Shown: positions 31,481 through 41,360, counted from the stretch's first letter. The stretch: DNA of 64,000 nucleotides from Saccharomycopsis malanga (GCA_004014935.1 CP025321.1:1426001-1490000); one strand, 5' to 3'. The notes: generated by a model not told the origin, from the letters alone. Numbers and translations are program-made.

Positions 31481-33099
31481 GTGAACAACGGCTTGCAAGC
31501 CCAATTGTTTTGGAACATAGTTAATTCTGTGATACGAGTTGATGTTTTTTCTCAAGACAATTTGGTAACAAGTGGCAGAACCTTGTCTAGAAATAATAGT
31601 AGAAGAAGCCAAAAAGAATTCCCAGATTCTGAACCATTTGATGCCATATTTGTTGACGACTTTATCCTTGTTGCCAAGCCAGTTTCTGTACCATCTCCAC
31701 AAGGTAGCAGAGTAGTGGACACCAATGTTGTCAATGGAAACAACCTCGAAACCAGTGCCTTCCAACTTGGAGACGACAAAATCCAAAGGAGTAGAAGCAT
31801 CAGCACCAGGGAAAATGTATTTGTTCATAAACAATCCCCAAATCAAGTCCTCAAATTGCCAGTATTTTCTCAAACCAGCATATTGCAAGAAGAAAATACC
31901 GTCGTCGTTGAGCATGTCGTAAACTTGTTGCAAGAAAGCGCCAAACTTTCTAACCCCAACATGCTCAGCCATTTCCAAACAAGTGATTTTGTCGTATCCG
32001 CCTTCTGGAACTGGGGTGTCTCTATAATCCTTACACAAGATTCTGGATTGGTCAGGAGAAATGCCGTATTGGGCCAATCTTTTGTTTCCCCACGCAGTCT
32101 GGTTTTTACCCAAAGTAATACCTGTGACATGTGCTCCTTTGGTGTAAGAAGCATAAGCTGCCAAAGTGCCCCAGCCACAGCCCAAATCCAACATTTTCTC
32201 GCCTTTTTGCAAATCAATCTTGTCACACACAATCTTCAACTTGTTATCTTGCAATTCCTCCAAAGTCTCTTCCTTGGTGATGTCAGAAATCACGCCTGAC
32301 GTGTAGATCATTCTAGGACCCAAAAACCATGTGTAGAAATCGTCGCCTCTGTCATAATGGTCTCTGACTTGTTCTTCATCTTGCGATCTGGTGTGCATGA
32401 TCACTTCTGGAATCATTCCAAAGAGAAAAAATCTAAACAAGGACAATGTGAACTGAAAGTTGGACCAGTCATGTCTGTATTCCAATATATCCAAAGCATC
32501 CCCGTTGAAACTGACCTTGTTGGCAAAATACAACTCATGGAAGGTTTCCCATGGGATTTTCGATCCATGATATTTGGCTGCCAAAGCTTCATCGTGGAAA
32601 GTAAGATAATACTCGATTGGCTTGCCCGGCAATTGAACCTTTTCATTGATTCTAGGAGCAAACGTAGAAACAAACGTCCAGTAAACCATCAAAATCGGAA
32701 GGAAAAACACCAATGCAAAAAACAACCAGGTCTTGAATCCTCCTCCCAACTTTCTGCTGATATAATAAGGAATCAAAATAATAATAGAAATAATAAGAAC
32801 ATTGGAAAAACTCTTAGAACCAGGCCCATCAGCCGGTAATGGTGCATTTTTAATTGCTGGCGACTATATTTGGTTAGTAAATGACTGTAATTGTTTCAGA
32901 TAAAATGAAAAACAAATATAAAAAAAAATTAATAGTAATAATAATATTTGATAAAAACACAAGATCATTGAATTAACAAATAATCAATTAAATTACCATT
33001 TTATTCCATACTTACAGCAGTAGTAAGAACTCCACATTGTCTCGATGGGGCAGCAGGCTTGGCTGCCTCGGGGGTCTTGATAAAAGTTACGTCCAACAT
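31451..33099 (-). CDS. MTS1: sphingolipid C9-methyltransferase, two exons
   Basis: Exons 33099-33016 and 32863-31451 give 498 aa. The 152-nt intron has GTAAGT, branch TACTAAC (plus-strand 32873-32879) and a short distance to AG. Exon 1 (MLDVTFIKTPEAAKPAAPSR) plus exon 2 start SPAIKNAPLPADGPGSKSFS match the N-terminus of Candida Mts1. Two membrane segments (about 55-95) precede a cyclopropane-synthase-like SAM domain with DLGCGWGTLA (about 252), EYRHDWSNF, RSQDEEQVRDHYDRGDDFY and CLEMAEHVGVRKFG. It methylates C9 of the sphingoid base of glucosylceramide, in ER/Golgi membranes. The enzyme is absent from Saccharomyces cerevisiae. Its last codons seed a tandem repeat. Confidence 0.95.
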
Positions 33100-33289
33100 T
33101 GAGCGATTACTGTTAGAAAACGTTCCAGTAATCAATGTTCAAATCAACTTGTTCCTCGTCAAGTGAAAAATTGAGTGAAAATTGAACGCTCTGAACGCTT
33201 TTTCAGATTTCTGGACACCTCAGACAACTCGCACGGGGCTTCTAATCTTGGTATGATGGTAGTATTATGGTATAGTGTGATAGGGGTGA

Positions 33290-33425
33290 TAGAAAGTGGT
33301 ATATAGTAGTGTGTGATAGGGTGATAGTAGAGTGTGATAGGAGTGATAAAAAGCAGTATATAGTAGAGTGTAATCAGGGTGATAAAAAGTGGTATATAGT
33401 AGAATGTAATAGGGGTGATAGGCAG
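33290..33425. repeat. degenerate tandem repeat, 36/58-bp spacing
   Basis: Repeated GTATATAGTAGAGTGTAAT and GGGTGATAAAAAGTGGTATA blocks at about 33298, 33356 and 33392. All frames are open only because the repeat lacks stops on one strand; not a gene. Confidence 0.8.
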
Positions 33426-33487
33426 TTTTATTATTATAATATGTATGATAGGCATTATAAAAAGTAGTATTAGCCGCTAAACTATCC

Positions 33488-33587
33488 TGCCCAGTGGCTG
33501 ATAATCTTGGAAAAGAGAAAAAAGACCTAACAGGCGAGTTCAACTATCTGCTTTTACAATGTCGAACAGGCAAGTTCAACCGTCTGT
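33488..33587 (+). mobile_element. family A SINE head, left arm of inverted pair
   Basis: Degenerate head TGCCCAGTGGCTGATAATCT, AAAAGAGAAAAAAGACCTAA and body GTCGAACAGGCAAGTTCAAC. The B box is missing. Confidence 0.7.
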
Positions 33588-33717
33588 GAATTCCTGTTCA
33601 GCATTGTAAAAAGCAGCGAGCAAAAGTGTCGTCTTGGGAATCGAACCCGTGTTCCTGTTAGGTCTTGTTTTTCTCTTCTCCGAGAGCACAGACCACTGAG
33701 CCAAATGGCAGTGGCAT
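33588..33717 (-). mobile_element. family A SINE head, right arm of inverted pair
   Basis: Minus-strand head with intact boxes: plus-strand GGGAATCGAACCCGTG and GACCACTGAGCCAAATGG, preceded by body CAGCATTGTAAAAAGCAGCG. Together with 33488-33587 it makes an imperfect palindrome of about 230 bp. Confidence 0.85.
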
Positions 33718-33966
33718 ATTGGAATAATAATACTCGTATATTTCAAACCCATATGCCGGATACTAACTGTAACGACTTGTTATATAATGATAGTATTTGA
33801 GAAATTAGCAACAACATCCAGTAGGGTTTAGTAAGGGCCAAAAGAAAAAAACAAAGCAAAACAGATTTAAACCTCATTAACAACCAAATCCGTAAAAAAC
33901 ATATAAACAATTAATAGCAAAATAACATAATGGGTACAGGGTATGAATATCATGTCATTAACATGT

Positions 33967-34779
33967 TCATAAATCCTTATTATCTTCGAAAATCGAAGTA
34001 AAGTCATTTTCCGAAATACTTGGTGTGAACCTTGGCTTATTGATGTTTTGAGACAAGTCAAGTTTCAATTTTTTCACCATTTCTTTCTTTCCAACTTTAG
34101 GGTTATTTTGTATAAACGATTTCTTGTCCGCTGCTTTGGCTGGTTTGCTGGTGTTCTGGTTGTAAACACCAGCATTTACGGTTCTAGCTACTCCTATCGC
34201 TTCATTGTCATCGAGATTATAAGTATAATTGATTGGATTCTGGGTTGAGGCAAAACTCCCTTCTATAGGTGTTTCTGGTGGTGCCAGAATATCGGTGAAG
34301 CTGGTATCAGCACTCATATCAAATATTATACTATTAACATCAGAACCAAGATCAAGATCCATTTCATCTGCCATGATCATATCTACGTCTTGCGAGTTAC
34401 CAACAGCTTTGCCCTCAAATATACTGGTAAACCCGCTTCCTTTACGACTATGTGACCGCTGATGACTATGTTCTTTTCTCAGATTGTTATATTGATCAAT
34501 CGTTGTATGGTATTCTTTCATGGTCAGCTTACGCAGCTCAGAGCATATTCTAGGCGACAGACTCAACATGGGCGAGTATTTAGGGCCCAAATCAACTGCC
34601 CCCATCATAATATCATCATCTAACATGACAAATTTTTGCATCTTTGGGTCAGAATTGTACAAGTTTGAGTTTATATTAGCGCTTCTAGAACGCGAATGGC
34701 TTTTGATAAAATCGCTGGCCAGACGCTGGTGTTTATAATTGTTCTTACGAAGCTTTTCGTTGGAGATATTGTTATTCAT
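33967..34779 (-). CDS. hypothetical disordered nuclear-type protein
   Basis: 270 aa, ATG at 34779, single exon. Asn/Lys/Ser-rich N-terminus (KSHSRSRSANINSN) and a central block YSPMLSLSPRICSELRKLTM followed by KEYHTTIDQYNNLRKE that looks structured and may be conserved. Two copies of the motif FTSIFE (about residues 117 and 261), with a related SFTDIL between, suggest short linear binding motifs of activation-domain type. Acidic patches DEMDLDLGSD. I do not recognise the family; a transcription or cell-cycle regulator is a guess. Confidence 0.72.
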   Translation of the reverse strand: MNNNISNEKLRKNNYKHQRLASDFIKSHSRSRSANINSNLYNSDPKMQKFVMLDDDIMMGAVDLGPKYSPMLSLSPRICSELRKLTMKEYHTTIDQYNNLRKEHSHQRSHSRKGSGFTSIFEGKAVGNSQDVDMIMADEMDLDLGSDVNSIIFDMSADTSFTDILAPPETPIEGSFASTQNPINYTYNLDDNEAIGVARTVNAGVYNQNTSKPAKAADKKSFIQNNPKVGKKEMVKKLKLDLSQNINKPRFTPSISENDFTSIFEDNKDL

Positions 34780-36043
34780 CGTGATTACGTTGATATTGGG
34801 TGCTCTTGGAGCCTGGCGTTTTTAAAGTACTTGACAGTATAGGTGGAAAATCAGACAGCCTTTAGTGTTTGATATAGAATGGTTATGATTGACAATTACA
34901 AGTTAAGCGCTTGATATTGGTCTATAAATGTTTAGCGCTTGGTATTGGGTGTATTTAAACTTTTCACGCTTGATATCAACTCTTTGAAAACCTTTAGCGC
35001 TTGGTATTGGGTATATTTAAACTTTTCACGCTTGATATTAAATATATTTAAACTTTCCACTCTTGATATCGACTCTTTGAAAACCTTTAGCACTTCAGAA
35101 TTTGGTATCAAATCTTCCAAACCTTGCGCTTATTATGAAAAGATTGCAAGATATCACCACTAGATACTAGTAATAATATTGCGCACTATTATGAACAGAT
35201 AACTACTCTTTGGTTACTCGAATAAACGCCCTTTGCTCAGTTTGCCATCAAACACTTGCAAGCTTTCCTTACAGCCGCCTGTAATCTACATGCCAATAGC
35301 CAATGCTTATAAACCTTTGGCTTGTAGCAATTGGCACCTTTTGGCAGCCTTTCAAACGAACTAGGGCTGGTATCTGCAAGTTGCCGCAAGGGCGCACTGC
35401 CCGTTTTTTTCGCTCTTTAGCACCATCTCCAGATGAGACATTTCCATCTTGTACGCTTATCAATACCAGTGTCCGTGGTTTCTTCGGCTTATTCGGGCAA
35501 ATGGCTTATTGTTACGGCTATCGCTGGCCATTGTTGGCCGCATTTCTTATCTCCTATCTGTAGACGTAGTCCACAAGTCCAATAGACATCAAACTGGTCC
35601 GTTTTGCAGTATATAAGCTGACCAACTGATTTTGATGAATGAGTTCAACAGAGGTTTGTCAAATGAGCTGCAATTGGTATTGGATGGTTGTATTTTAGAC
35701 GGATTTTAGTGTGGCTTCGCCTTTTCATCAAAAATTGTAGAGACCAAAACGGATGATCTGCAATACCATAGACTAGTATAATTTGTCCTCGACATTTGAC
35801 AGATTCCGTTCGTTTAAGCCGAAACACAACCCCCAGGTGTTTCTTGACAAAATGCAATGTCAGTTGTGGTTTCACCTCGTCTCGGCGCACCTTTTAAATC
35901 GATTGGGAAAGCCCAGGTTACCAGACTCTCTTCTAACTACTTTTTAGATTACATACACGGCAGGTTTCAAACATCATGTCTTTTTTATTACTATTATTGA
36001 ACAACTAAATACACACTGTAGTATATACAGCACACGCCAGCGT
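34780..36043. other. intergenic with tandem repeats
   Basis: Contains a repeat array at 34929-35095 and about 900 bp with no recognised gene. An 86-codon ATG ORF at 35303-35563 (plus) has no recognisable features. Sequence resembling CCTTTGGCTTGTAGCAATTG with related inverted words near 35290-35340 is mildly structured. Confidence 0.45.
34929..35095. repeat. 62-bp tandem repeat, about 2.5 units
   Basis: Units of TTTAGCGCTTGGTATTGGGT + ATTTAAACTTTTCACGCTTG + CTCTTTGAAAACC at 34929 and 34991. The second unit has an extra inner duplication of the ATTTAAACTTT block. Confidence 0.88.
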
Positions 36044-36787
36044 TCAATCACGCTTCCATCTTACGTCTTCTTGCTGTCTAGCATAGTAAATGCCGCCAAT
36101 TGCAATGTTGGTGTTCCATTGATCGATCACCGACGACAAGGCAGTGGTGATCGCCAACTCTCTGGAGATCTTTGATTCGTCCACCTTGATGTTCCACCCG
36201 CCTGGGCCTGCTGGAATCACTTGGCCCACTCGTTCACGTACCTCGGATTCCTTCTCGCCAGGATTGTGAACAATCTCCAAGAACCGGCCTGTGGTGGTCC
36301 AATGGTACATCTTTCCGTTAGCCAATGTGAACACACGGTAGCTATCGATTGCGTCTACTCTATGGTTGATGACATGCCAGCCCAATTCTGCGGCTGCTAT
36401 CTGGTCTGGCGATCTTATCATAAGCACGTTGGATCTAAGTCCAGCTCTGGTCGTTGCTATTGGCTCGTCCTCTCCGTCTGGCCCTGTGCCGGCAATCTTA
36501 GGTGAGTACATCTTGTAGGCTCCTTTTACTGCTCTGGATCTCACAAACCAGTAAAGCCGTTTTTCTGAGTCCGATGGACCATTACTGCCTTCTTCTGTAT
36601 CGTACACATCGAAGATTTTCGATCCTGTACCAAATCTCTTACGGACTGCATACTCTTTTAGTTTGCTCTCATCGAGATCAACTATCCGAGGAACATACCG
36701 CGAAGCTCTTCTGTGAGGGTGAAACAATACTGCTTTGGCAACCACCAAAGGTCTCATCACTGGTCTCATCAAAAGTTCAACGGGCAT
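36044..36787 (-). CDS. conserved-looking unknown protein, possible tubby/LURP-one-like fold
   Basis: 247 aa from the first ATG (36787). The open frame continues 27 codons upstream without ATG and carries NTKE repeats, so an upstream exon is possible. Strand-rich sequence with aromatic pairs: YVPRIVDLDESKLKEYAVRK, FDVYDTEEG, KRLYWFVRSRAVKGAYKMYS, NVLMIRSPDQIAAAELGWHV, YRVFTLANGKMYHWTTTGRF and RELAITTALSSVIDQWNTNI. The alternating beta pattern followed by a hydrophobic helix recalls tubby C-terminal/LURP-one proteins, but I cannot name an orthologue. Codon use is that of an ordinary expressed gene. Divergent from GAR1. Confidence 0.75.
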   Translation of the reverse strand: MPVELLMRPVMRPLVVAKAVLFHPHRRASRYVPRIVDLDESKLKEYAVRKRFGTGSKIFDVYDTEEGSNGPSDSEKRLYWFVRSRAVKGAYKMYSPKIAGTGPDGEDEPIATTRAGLRSNVLMIRSPDQIAAAELGWHVINHRVDAIDSYRVFTLANGKMYHWTTTGRFLEIVHNPGEKESEVRERVGQVIPAGPGGWNIKVDESKISRELAITTALSSVIDQWNTNIAIGGIYYARQQEDVRWKRD

Positions 36788-37177
36788 TGTATCGGTATTT
36801 TCTTTGGTATTTTCTTTGGTATTTTCCTCTTTGAAATGTTCTTTTATGCTCTTATATCTTCTACTCAAGGTCTTCCGTATCCTTCGCTTACTTATTACTA
36901 CACTATCTACAAAAACTCCCCATATTTATATCTTACTCCATCACCTCTTCTCTCTCATATTAGCACAAATACAATCCACCACTATGCACCGTGCTGTGCT
37001 ATTATGCAGACAGATGCAGTCTCGCGCAACATCATGCACTAGTATGCGATACTCTAACCCTACCATGCAAAAAAAAATTTTCAGCTGCGAAGAGCCAGTA
37101 TAGTGAAAAATTGTTCTTAACTACTAGGAGAAGACTGCTGGATAGACATAACTAGTAATCAAAAGCAGGTATATAAC
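36788..37177. promoter_or_regulatory. divergent promoter region upstream of GAR1
   Basis: 390 bp. It holds several ATGCA/TGCAC words (CACTATGCACCGTGC, ATTATGCAGACAGATGCAGT, CATCATGCACTAGTATGCG at 36980-37050) and TACTCTAACCCTACC at 37050. No firm assignment. Confidence 0.35.
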
Positions 37178-37789
37178 ATGTCTGGAAGAGGAGGATTTAG
37201 AGGAGGCTCTCGTGGCGGCCGTGGGGGGTTCAGAAACTCTGCCCCACAAGGTCCACCGGACCAAGTATTTGAAATGGGTGCTTTTTTACATGCCTGTGAG
37301 GGTGATATTGTTTGTCGTTCGATCAACACCAAAATCCCGTATTTCAATGCTCCTATCTATTTGGAAAACAAGACCCAGGTTGGTAAGGTTGACGAGATTT
37401 TGGGCCCAATGAACGATGTCTACTTCACCATCAAACCGTCTGAAGGTGTCCAGGCCACTTCTTTTTCTGAGGGCGACAGATTCTATATTGCAGGTGACAA
37501 GTTGTTGCCTTTGGAGAGATTCATACCTAAGCCTAAGGTTGCAGGTCCAAAGCCTAAGAAAGCCAAGGGAACTGGAAGAGGCGGTGCACGTGGAGGCCGT
37601 GGTGGATTTGGAGGCAGAGGCGGCAGCAGAGGTGGATTTGGAGCCAGAGGCGGCAGCAGAGGCGGTTTTGGTGGCAGAGGTGGAAGCAGAGGCGGTTTTG
37701 GCGGCAGAGGCGGTTTTGGCGGCAGAGGCGGCAGCAGAGGCGGTTTTGGAGGAAGAGGAGGAAGCAGAGGTGGTTTTGGAAGAAGTTGA
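37178..37789 (+). CDS. GAR1: H/ACA snoRNP protein Gar1
   Basis: 203 aa, like yeast Gar1 (205 aa), a core protein of the H/ACA pseudouridylation particle in the nucleolus. A short N-terminal RGG stretch ([17 protein letters not shown]) is followed by the conserved beta-barrel (residues 30-118: [56 protein letters not shown]) and a C-terminal RGG/GAR domain of near-perfect [11 protein letters not shown] units, encoded by an 18-27-bp DNA repeat (37580-37780). The repetitive DNA could vary in length between strains. ATG preceded by AACATG. Single exon. Confidence 0.97.
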   Translation: MSGRGGFRGGSRGGRGGFRNSAPQGPPDQVFEMGAFLHACEGDIVCRSINTKIPYFNAPIYLENKTQVGKVDEILGPMNDVYFTIKPSEGVQATSFSEGDRFYIAGDKLLPLERFIPKPKVAGPKPKKAKGTGRGGARGGRGGFGGRGGSRGGFGARGGSRGGFGGRGGSRGGFGGRGGFGGRGGSRGGFGGRGGSRGGFGRS

Positions 37790-38147
37790 TAGGAAATCAG
37801 AAGAAGAATTCACAGATTATCTTGTTATTGATCTCACAATTGTCGTTTTCTGCTTTTTTCTTATATTTCCATATATTGGTATTTCATTTCATGGTCATTT
37901 CATAAGTTTGGTCATTTTTTTCATCTATTAAACTCTTTTTTTATATTATTTTTTCACTCCTCACGTTGTTTCTATTACCTCTGTGTTGGACCTATTTTTG
38001 TCCCCTTGTTTTGTTATCATCATCAAAGTTATAACCACTATACTGTAATAGCATTCAGCCAATGTACCATTAAACGCAAACAGTTCAGCGTCTCATGAAT
38101 TAAATCTACGTTTATTATGTTTAATTATAGTGATTATGTGTATTGTA

Positions 38148-38345
38148 GCCGGTGGCCAAGATGGCTCAGTGGTCAGTACTCTCGGAGAAGGGCCTAACAG
38201 GAGCACGGGTTCGATTCCCGTCAAGGCACTTTTACACGCTGATTTTCACGACTCTAAAAATGACTTTAGCAGTGGCTAGTTGCCAGTTATCTAACTAAAA
38301 CTATGATCAAAAGGACATGATTGGGTTTCCCTTGCCAAGTTTCAT
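38148..38345 (+). mobile_element. family A SINE, long form, best tRNA-like T arm
   Basis: Head GATGGCTCAGTGGTCAGTAC, then AGCACGGGTTCGATTCCCGT, in which ACGGG/CCCGT forms a perfect 5-bp T stem around TTCGATT. This is the strongest evidence that the head descends from a tRNA. The first bases (GCCGGTGGCCAAG) look like family B core sequence. Ends near GATTGGGTTTCCCTTGCC; the conserved 3' terminus is missing. Confidence 0.85.
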
Positions 38346-38677
38346 CATGCTTTGCTGATGTTTTAGATGAATTGGTAGCCAACTTGTTTGTTTTGCCCCA
38401 AATTGTATAGTGTGTCTTGTATGACTATTCGAAATGCTTAGAGTTGATCTGTTTCTATGTATTCCTACATTGGGTAAATTGATACCGTAAATGGTCACTC
38501 TGCCTGTCACTAAATAAACTGGGCGTAGCAAACTATAAAATATACAATTCCAGGTAGATAACTCAATGCGCATGAGGCCCAAATGATCTTTGAAGAATTG
38601 ACATAGAAACTATAGGGTGGCCATACTACGCCAATATATGTACCTTCTTTTAGCACGTTTCGCAATATCTTCTAGCT

Positions 38678-38812
38678 TGTGATATTAAAGCGGGATTCGT
38701 ATTGAACGGAGAATGGATGACACGACAGCTGAATATATAAAAGGACACAAGTTTCAAGTAAAAAAGGAAACAGACTGTTTAATGGTGTTTGAGACGGTTC
38801 AACACCTGAAAA
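38678..38812 (+). mobile_element. family C repeat, left part of a split copy
   Basis: TGTGATATTAAAGCGGGATT, GAGAATGGATGACACGACAG and ATATATAAAAGGACAC match the family C start. The copy is interrupted by family A insertions and resumes at 39433. Old LTR-like element. Confidence 0.5.
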
Positions 38813-38814
38813 GA

Positions 38815-38953
38815 GGCTGGACCGGATGGCTCAGTGGTTAATGCTCTCGGAGAAGAAAAGACGGCCTAACAAGTTCACAAGTTCAATTCCCATCACCAAC
38901 ATTTTTTACTTGATGTTGAACGTGGACTTTATAGGCAAGTGGAAAACACCATA
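38815..38953 (+). mobile_element. family A SINE inserted in family C
   Basis: Head GGCTGGACCGGATGGCTCAG with A box, B-box-like AAGTTCAATTCCC, body TTACTTGATGTTGAACGTGG. Lacks the 3' end. Confidence 0.78.
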
Positions 38954-38962
38954 AATGCTCAA

Positions 38963-39341
38963 TATTAATATCTTATATTTCGAGCCCAGTAATTGTCAGT
39001 TTCGTATATACGTGCTAACTCTGAAGGTAGCTGATAAAGCCCAGTGGGGAATAACTCAAACAAGTCTATAAACTTGTAACTTTGTTGGAAAGTGGGTATT
39101 TTTTGATCTAGGTCGTGTTTCAAACAGTTACACTTGCCTGTGAAGTCATGTTCAGCGTCAGGTAAAAAATATTCTTCATGAGAATCTAACTGGTGTTCCT
39201 TATGGTCTTTTTATCTTCTCCGAAAGTACTACCAGTTGAATTATTCTGCCAGGTCTTTTTTCTCTTACCCAGAGTACTACCAGTTGAATTATCCTACCAG
39301 GTCTTTTTTTCCTTACCCAGAATACTAGGCCCAGTGGTACT
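38963..39341 (-). mobile_element. family A SINE, long form with extended head
   Basis: Minus-strand copy of about 380 bp. From the left (its 3' end): TATCTTATATTTCGAGCCCA, CGTATATACGTGC, body GTCGTGTTTCAAACAGTTAC and GAGAATCTAACTGGTGTTCC (B box), then a purine/pyrimidine head block CTACCAGTTGAATTAT present three times, ending GGCCCAGTGG. Confidence 0.82.
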
Positions 39342-39369
39342 GGAGAATATATATATGAAACGAATCAAG

Positions 39370-39403
<34 letters not shown>
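39370..39403. repeat. poly(A) tract, 34 A
   Basis: Uninterrupted run of A on the plus strand, 28 bp beyond a SINE head. Could be the tail of a poly(A)-ending retroposon or a slippage tract. Confidence 0.9.
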
Positions 39404-39405
<2 letters not shown>

Positions 39406-39432
39406 AAAGAAAACAATATTTTTAGATACAAC

Positions 39433-39598
39433 TGATAATTCAAAGTAAAAAGTAGAGAAACAGACTGTCAACTCGCCATATATTAATCCAACCAGCCAAT
39501 AAGAGTTACCAAATTAAGGTGGAAATTTTTTTTGAATAAAAAGGGACCTCAACTTGATCAAAAAATAGGACTACAAACATATAAGAAGTTAGCAACAA
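39433..39598 (+). mobile_element. family C repeat, right part of a split copy
   Basis: CCAGCCAATAAGAGTTACCA and AATAGGACTACAAACATATA continue the family C copy begun at 38678. Together they show that family A moved after this family C copy was in place. Confidence 0.5.
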
Positions 39599-39648
39599 TT
39601 CATCAAATATCCTACTGGTATATACCTATCAGGCCTTCCAATATCTGT

Positions 39649-40635
39649 CTAATAAAGATGGATTTTGGCACCCTCCTTGATTAAGCTCTTCAACTGGGCA
39701 GTAATGTCTTCGGTGTCCCAGATGCATCTTTTTTTCGGGTCTAAATAAGAGCTGTCAACTATGATATTCTTTATTTCGCTCAACTTGAGCGTGGCATTTT
39801 CATCATTCAACAATTTGATGATACGTAATGGGGTTGCTGCTAATATTCTGGATCTGGTTGTCTTGAGTATTTTCAAATCGTCCTTTAATTTGTTTTTTGA
39901 TATGAGCTTGATGGAAGAGTTGGAGATGCCCTTTGTAGCTCTATGAACATCACATACTCTCAACGCAGACATTGAAAGAATGAGAATAAACTTTCTTTCT
40001 TCTTCATCTGGTCGCTGCAATTTGTTCTTTTTTTTGCTATTCTTTGGTTTTCCCGCCTTTTCTGGTATATACTTTTTGAAATTGGCCTCGAGAAACTCTT
40101 GTAATCCGTCCAAATTTCTTTTCTTCTCCCAAAAACCCGTGTACTTGATAGCGTTTCTTGGCACATACAATTCCCCAAGCTCTAAAGTAGACAAATCAGG
40201 GTTCTCAGCCCGAACTTTCGAAGCAAAAAAATCAGCTATTCTTTCTGGAGATTGAGTTGATATTTTCAATTTCTGATCCACATCAAATGCCATCTTTTGT
40301 TTCTTCTTATCTACCAATTTTTCATTTTTTCTTTTCCGCTTCTTATTTGAGTCTTCTGAATTTTGCCCATTTTGCCCATTTTCTCCCTTCTTTGGATTTG
40401 AATATTGCTCAGTTTCTTCTTTCTTTGAATCTTCTAAATCTTGTTCATTTTCTTCTTTCTTTGAATCTTCTGAATCTTGTTCATTTTCTTCTTTCTTTGA
40501 ATCTTCTGAATCTTCCTCTTTATTGTCTATACTGCCTTCATTAGATACTTCAACTTCTTCACCTCCTGAAACATTATCCGACTCGTACGAGTACTCTAAT
40601 CCATCATCAAGCTCATCGGGATTACTGCCTGCCAT
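39649..40635 (-). CDS. CMS1: Cms1-like ribosome biogenesis protein
   Basis: 328-aa nuclear/nucleolar protein resembling yeast Cms1 (291 aa), linked to small-subunit biogenesis with a helicase-like fold that lacks ATPase motifs. Start MAGSNPDELDDGLEY matches the family start. The acidic N-terminus has three tandem 13-residue units (EDSKKEENEQDS). KKRKRKNEKLVDKKKQKMAF is basic. Conserved blocks: NPDLSTLELGELYVP, FILILSMSALRVCDVHRATK, KLISKNKLKDDLKIL, TPLRIIKLL and IIVDSSYLDPKKR. Single exon; ATG at 40635. Confidence 0.9.
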   Translation of the reverse strand: MAGSNPDELDDGLEYSYESDNVSGGEEVEVSNEGSIDNKEEDSEDSKKEENEQDSEDSKKEENEQDLEDSKKEETEQYSNPKKGENGQNGQNSEDSNKKRKRKNEKLVDKKKQKMAFDVDQKLKISTQSPERIADFFASKVRAENPDLSTLELGELYVPRNAIKYTGFWEKKRNLDGLQEFLEANFKKYIPEKAGKPKNSKKKNKLQRPDEEERKFILILSMSALRVCDVHRATKGISNSSIKLISKNKLKDDLKILKTTRSRILAATPLRIIKLLNDENATLKLSEIKNIIVDSSYLDPKKRCIWDTEDITAQLKSLIKEGAKIHLY

Positions 40636-40814
40636 TTTCCTATCTTATACCAGTCTGTTTTCCTCAAATTTGAATACATATATATCATCTCCATATAGAT
40701 TATGGTTAATCCTAGAAATAAAAAAATTTTTTTTCACTCATCGCAGAGTGCATGCATGATATCGCATATCATCGCATAGTATTGCATATTTTTGATTTGG
40801 TAATGGTAATAGTC

Positions 40815-41352
40815 GATGAAGATGTTAGTATAAATAACGAAAACTGTTTAATGACGGAATATATTATATTATTAAAATGGAACAATGTCTTATATTTCGA
40901 GCCCTGTACATGTAATTTTCGTATATACGCGCTGTGTCTAGAGGGAATTGATAAAACTGGTTGGGGAAAAGCCAAAAATGTCCTGTTGATCATAATCTGA
41001 TCATAATCTTATATATCGTTATTTTCTCACCCAATTGGTTGACAGTAAGCACTAGAATTTGGCCTAGGTCATGTTTCAGGCAGTTGAACTTGCCTGTGTG
41101 TCATTTTCAACATTGTAAAAAGCAGCGAGTAAAAGTGTCGCTTGGGAATCGAACCCGGGTTTCTGTTAGGTCTTGTTTTTTCTCTTCTCCGAGAGCACTG
41201 ACCACTGAGCCATACGGCCCAATGGCCTATGAAGATGTTATTATAAATAACGAAAACTGTTTAATGAAGGAATATTTTATATCTTTAAAATAAAATAATA
41301 TCTTCTACTTTAAGCACCGTACATCTTATTTTCGTAAATACGCGCTAGGCCC
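40815..41352. repeat. duplicated segment around a SINE
   Basis: 40815-40945 and 41227-41352 are about 80% alike by eye (GAAGATGTTAGTATAAATAA, CGAAAACTGTTTAATGA, then a family A 3' end through CGTATATACGCGCT). The first copy continues into the full SINE and the second into only a fragment, so the region looks like a tandem duplication that includes the SINE end. Confidence 0.8.
40887..41226 (-). mobile_element. family A SINE, long form, full length
   Basis: About 340-bp minus-strand copy. 3' end GTCTTATATTTCGAGCCCTG and CGTATATACGCGCT, body CACCCAATTGGTTGACAGTA, GTCATGTTTCAGGCAGTTGA and CATTGTAAAAAGCAGCGAGT, B box GGGAATCGAACCC, head GAGAGCACTGACCACTGAGC, CATACGGCCC. Confidence 0.9.
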
Positions 41353-41360
41353 AGCGGCTT
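41296..41360 (-). repeat. family A SINE 3' fragment joined to head start
   Basis: AATATCTTCTACTTTAAGCA and CGTAAATACGCGCTAGGCCC: the 3' end followed directly by the head-start bases GGCCCAGCGG, so the body is deleted. Confidence 0.65.

Larger units (their letters stand above)
33100..33966. other. MTS1 upstream region with repeats
   Basis: The first 140 bp are the MTS1 5' flank. Then come a degenerate repeat array and an inverted pair of family A heads. A 25-bp family A 3' remnant (CTCGTATATTTCAAACCC) is at about 33733. No gene. Confidence 0.55.
37790..39648. other. repeat block between GAR1 and CMS1
   Basis: After the GAR1 3' UTR come a family A copy (38148-38345) and a family C copy split by two further family A copies and a poly(A) tract. 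38346-38677 shows nothing recognisable. Confidence 0.6.

Noticed and set aside
35303-35563. 86-codon ATG ORF
   Set aside because: No domain, signal peptide or codon bias; chance ORFs of this length are expected here.
38148-38230. Possible functional tRNA gene
   Set aside because: The T arm is perfect, but acceptor and anticodon arms do not pair and the sequence continues into the SINE body.
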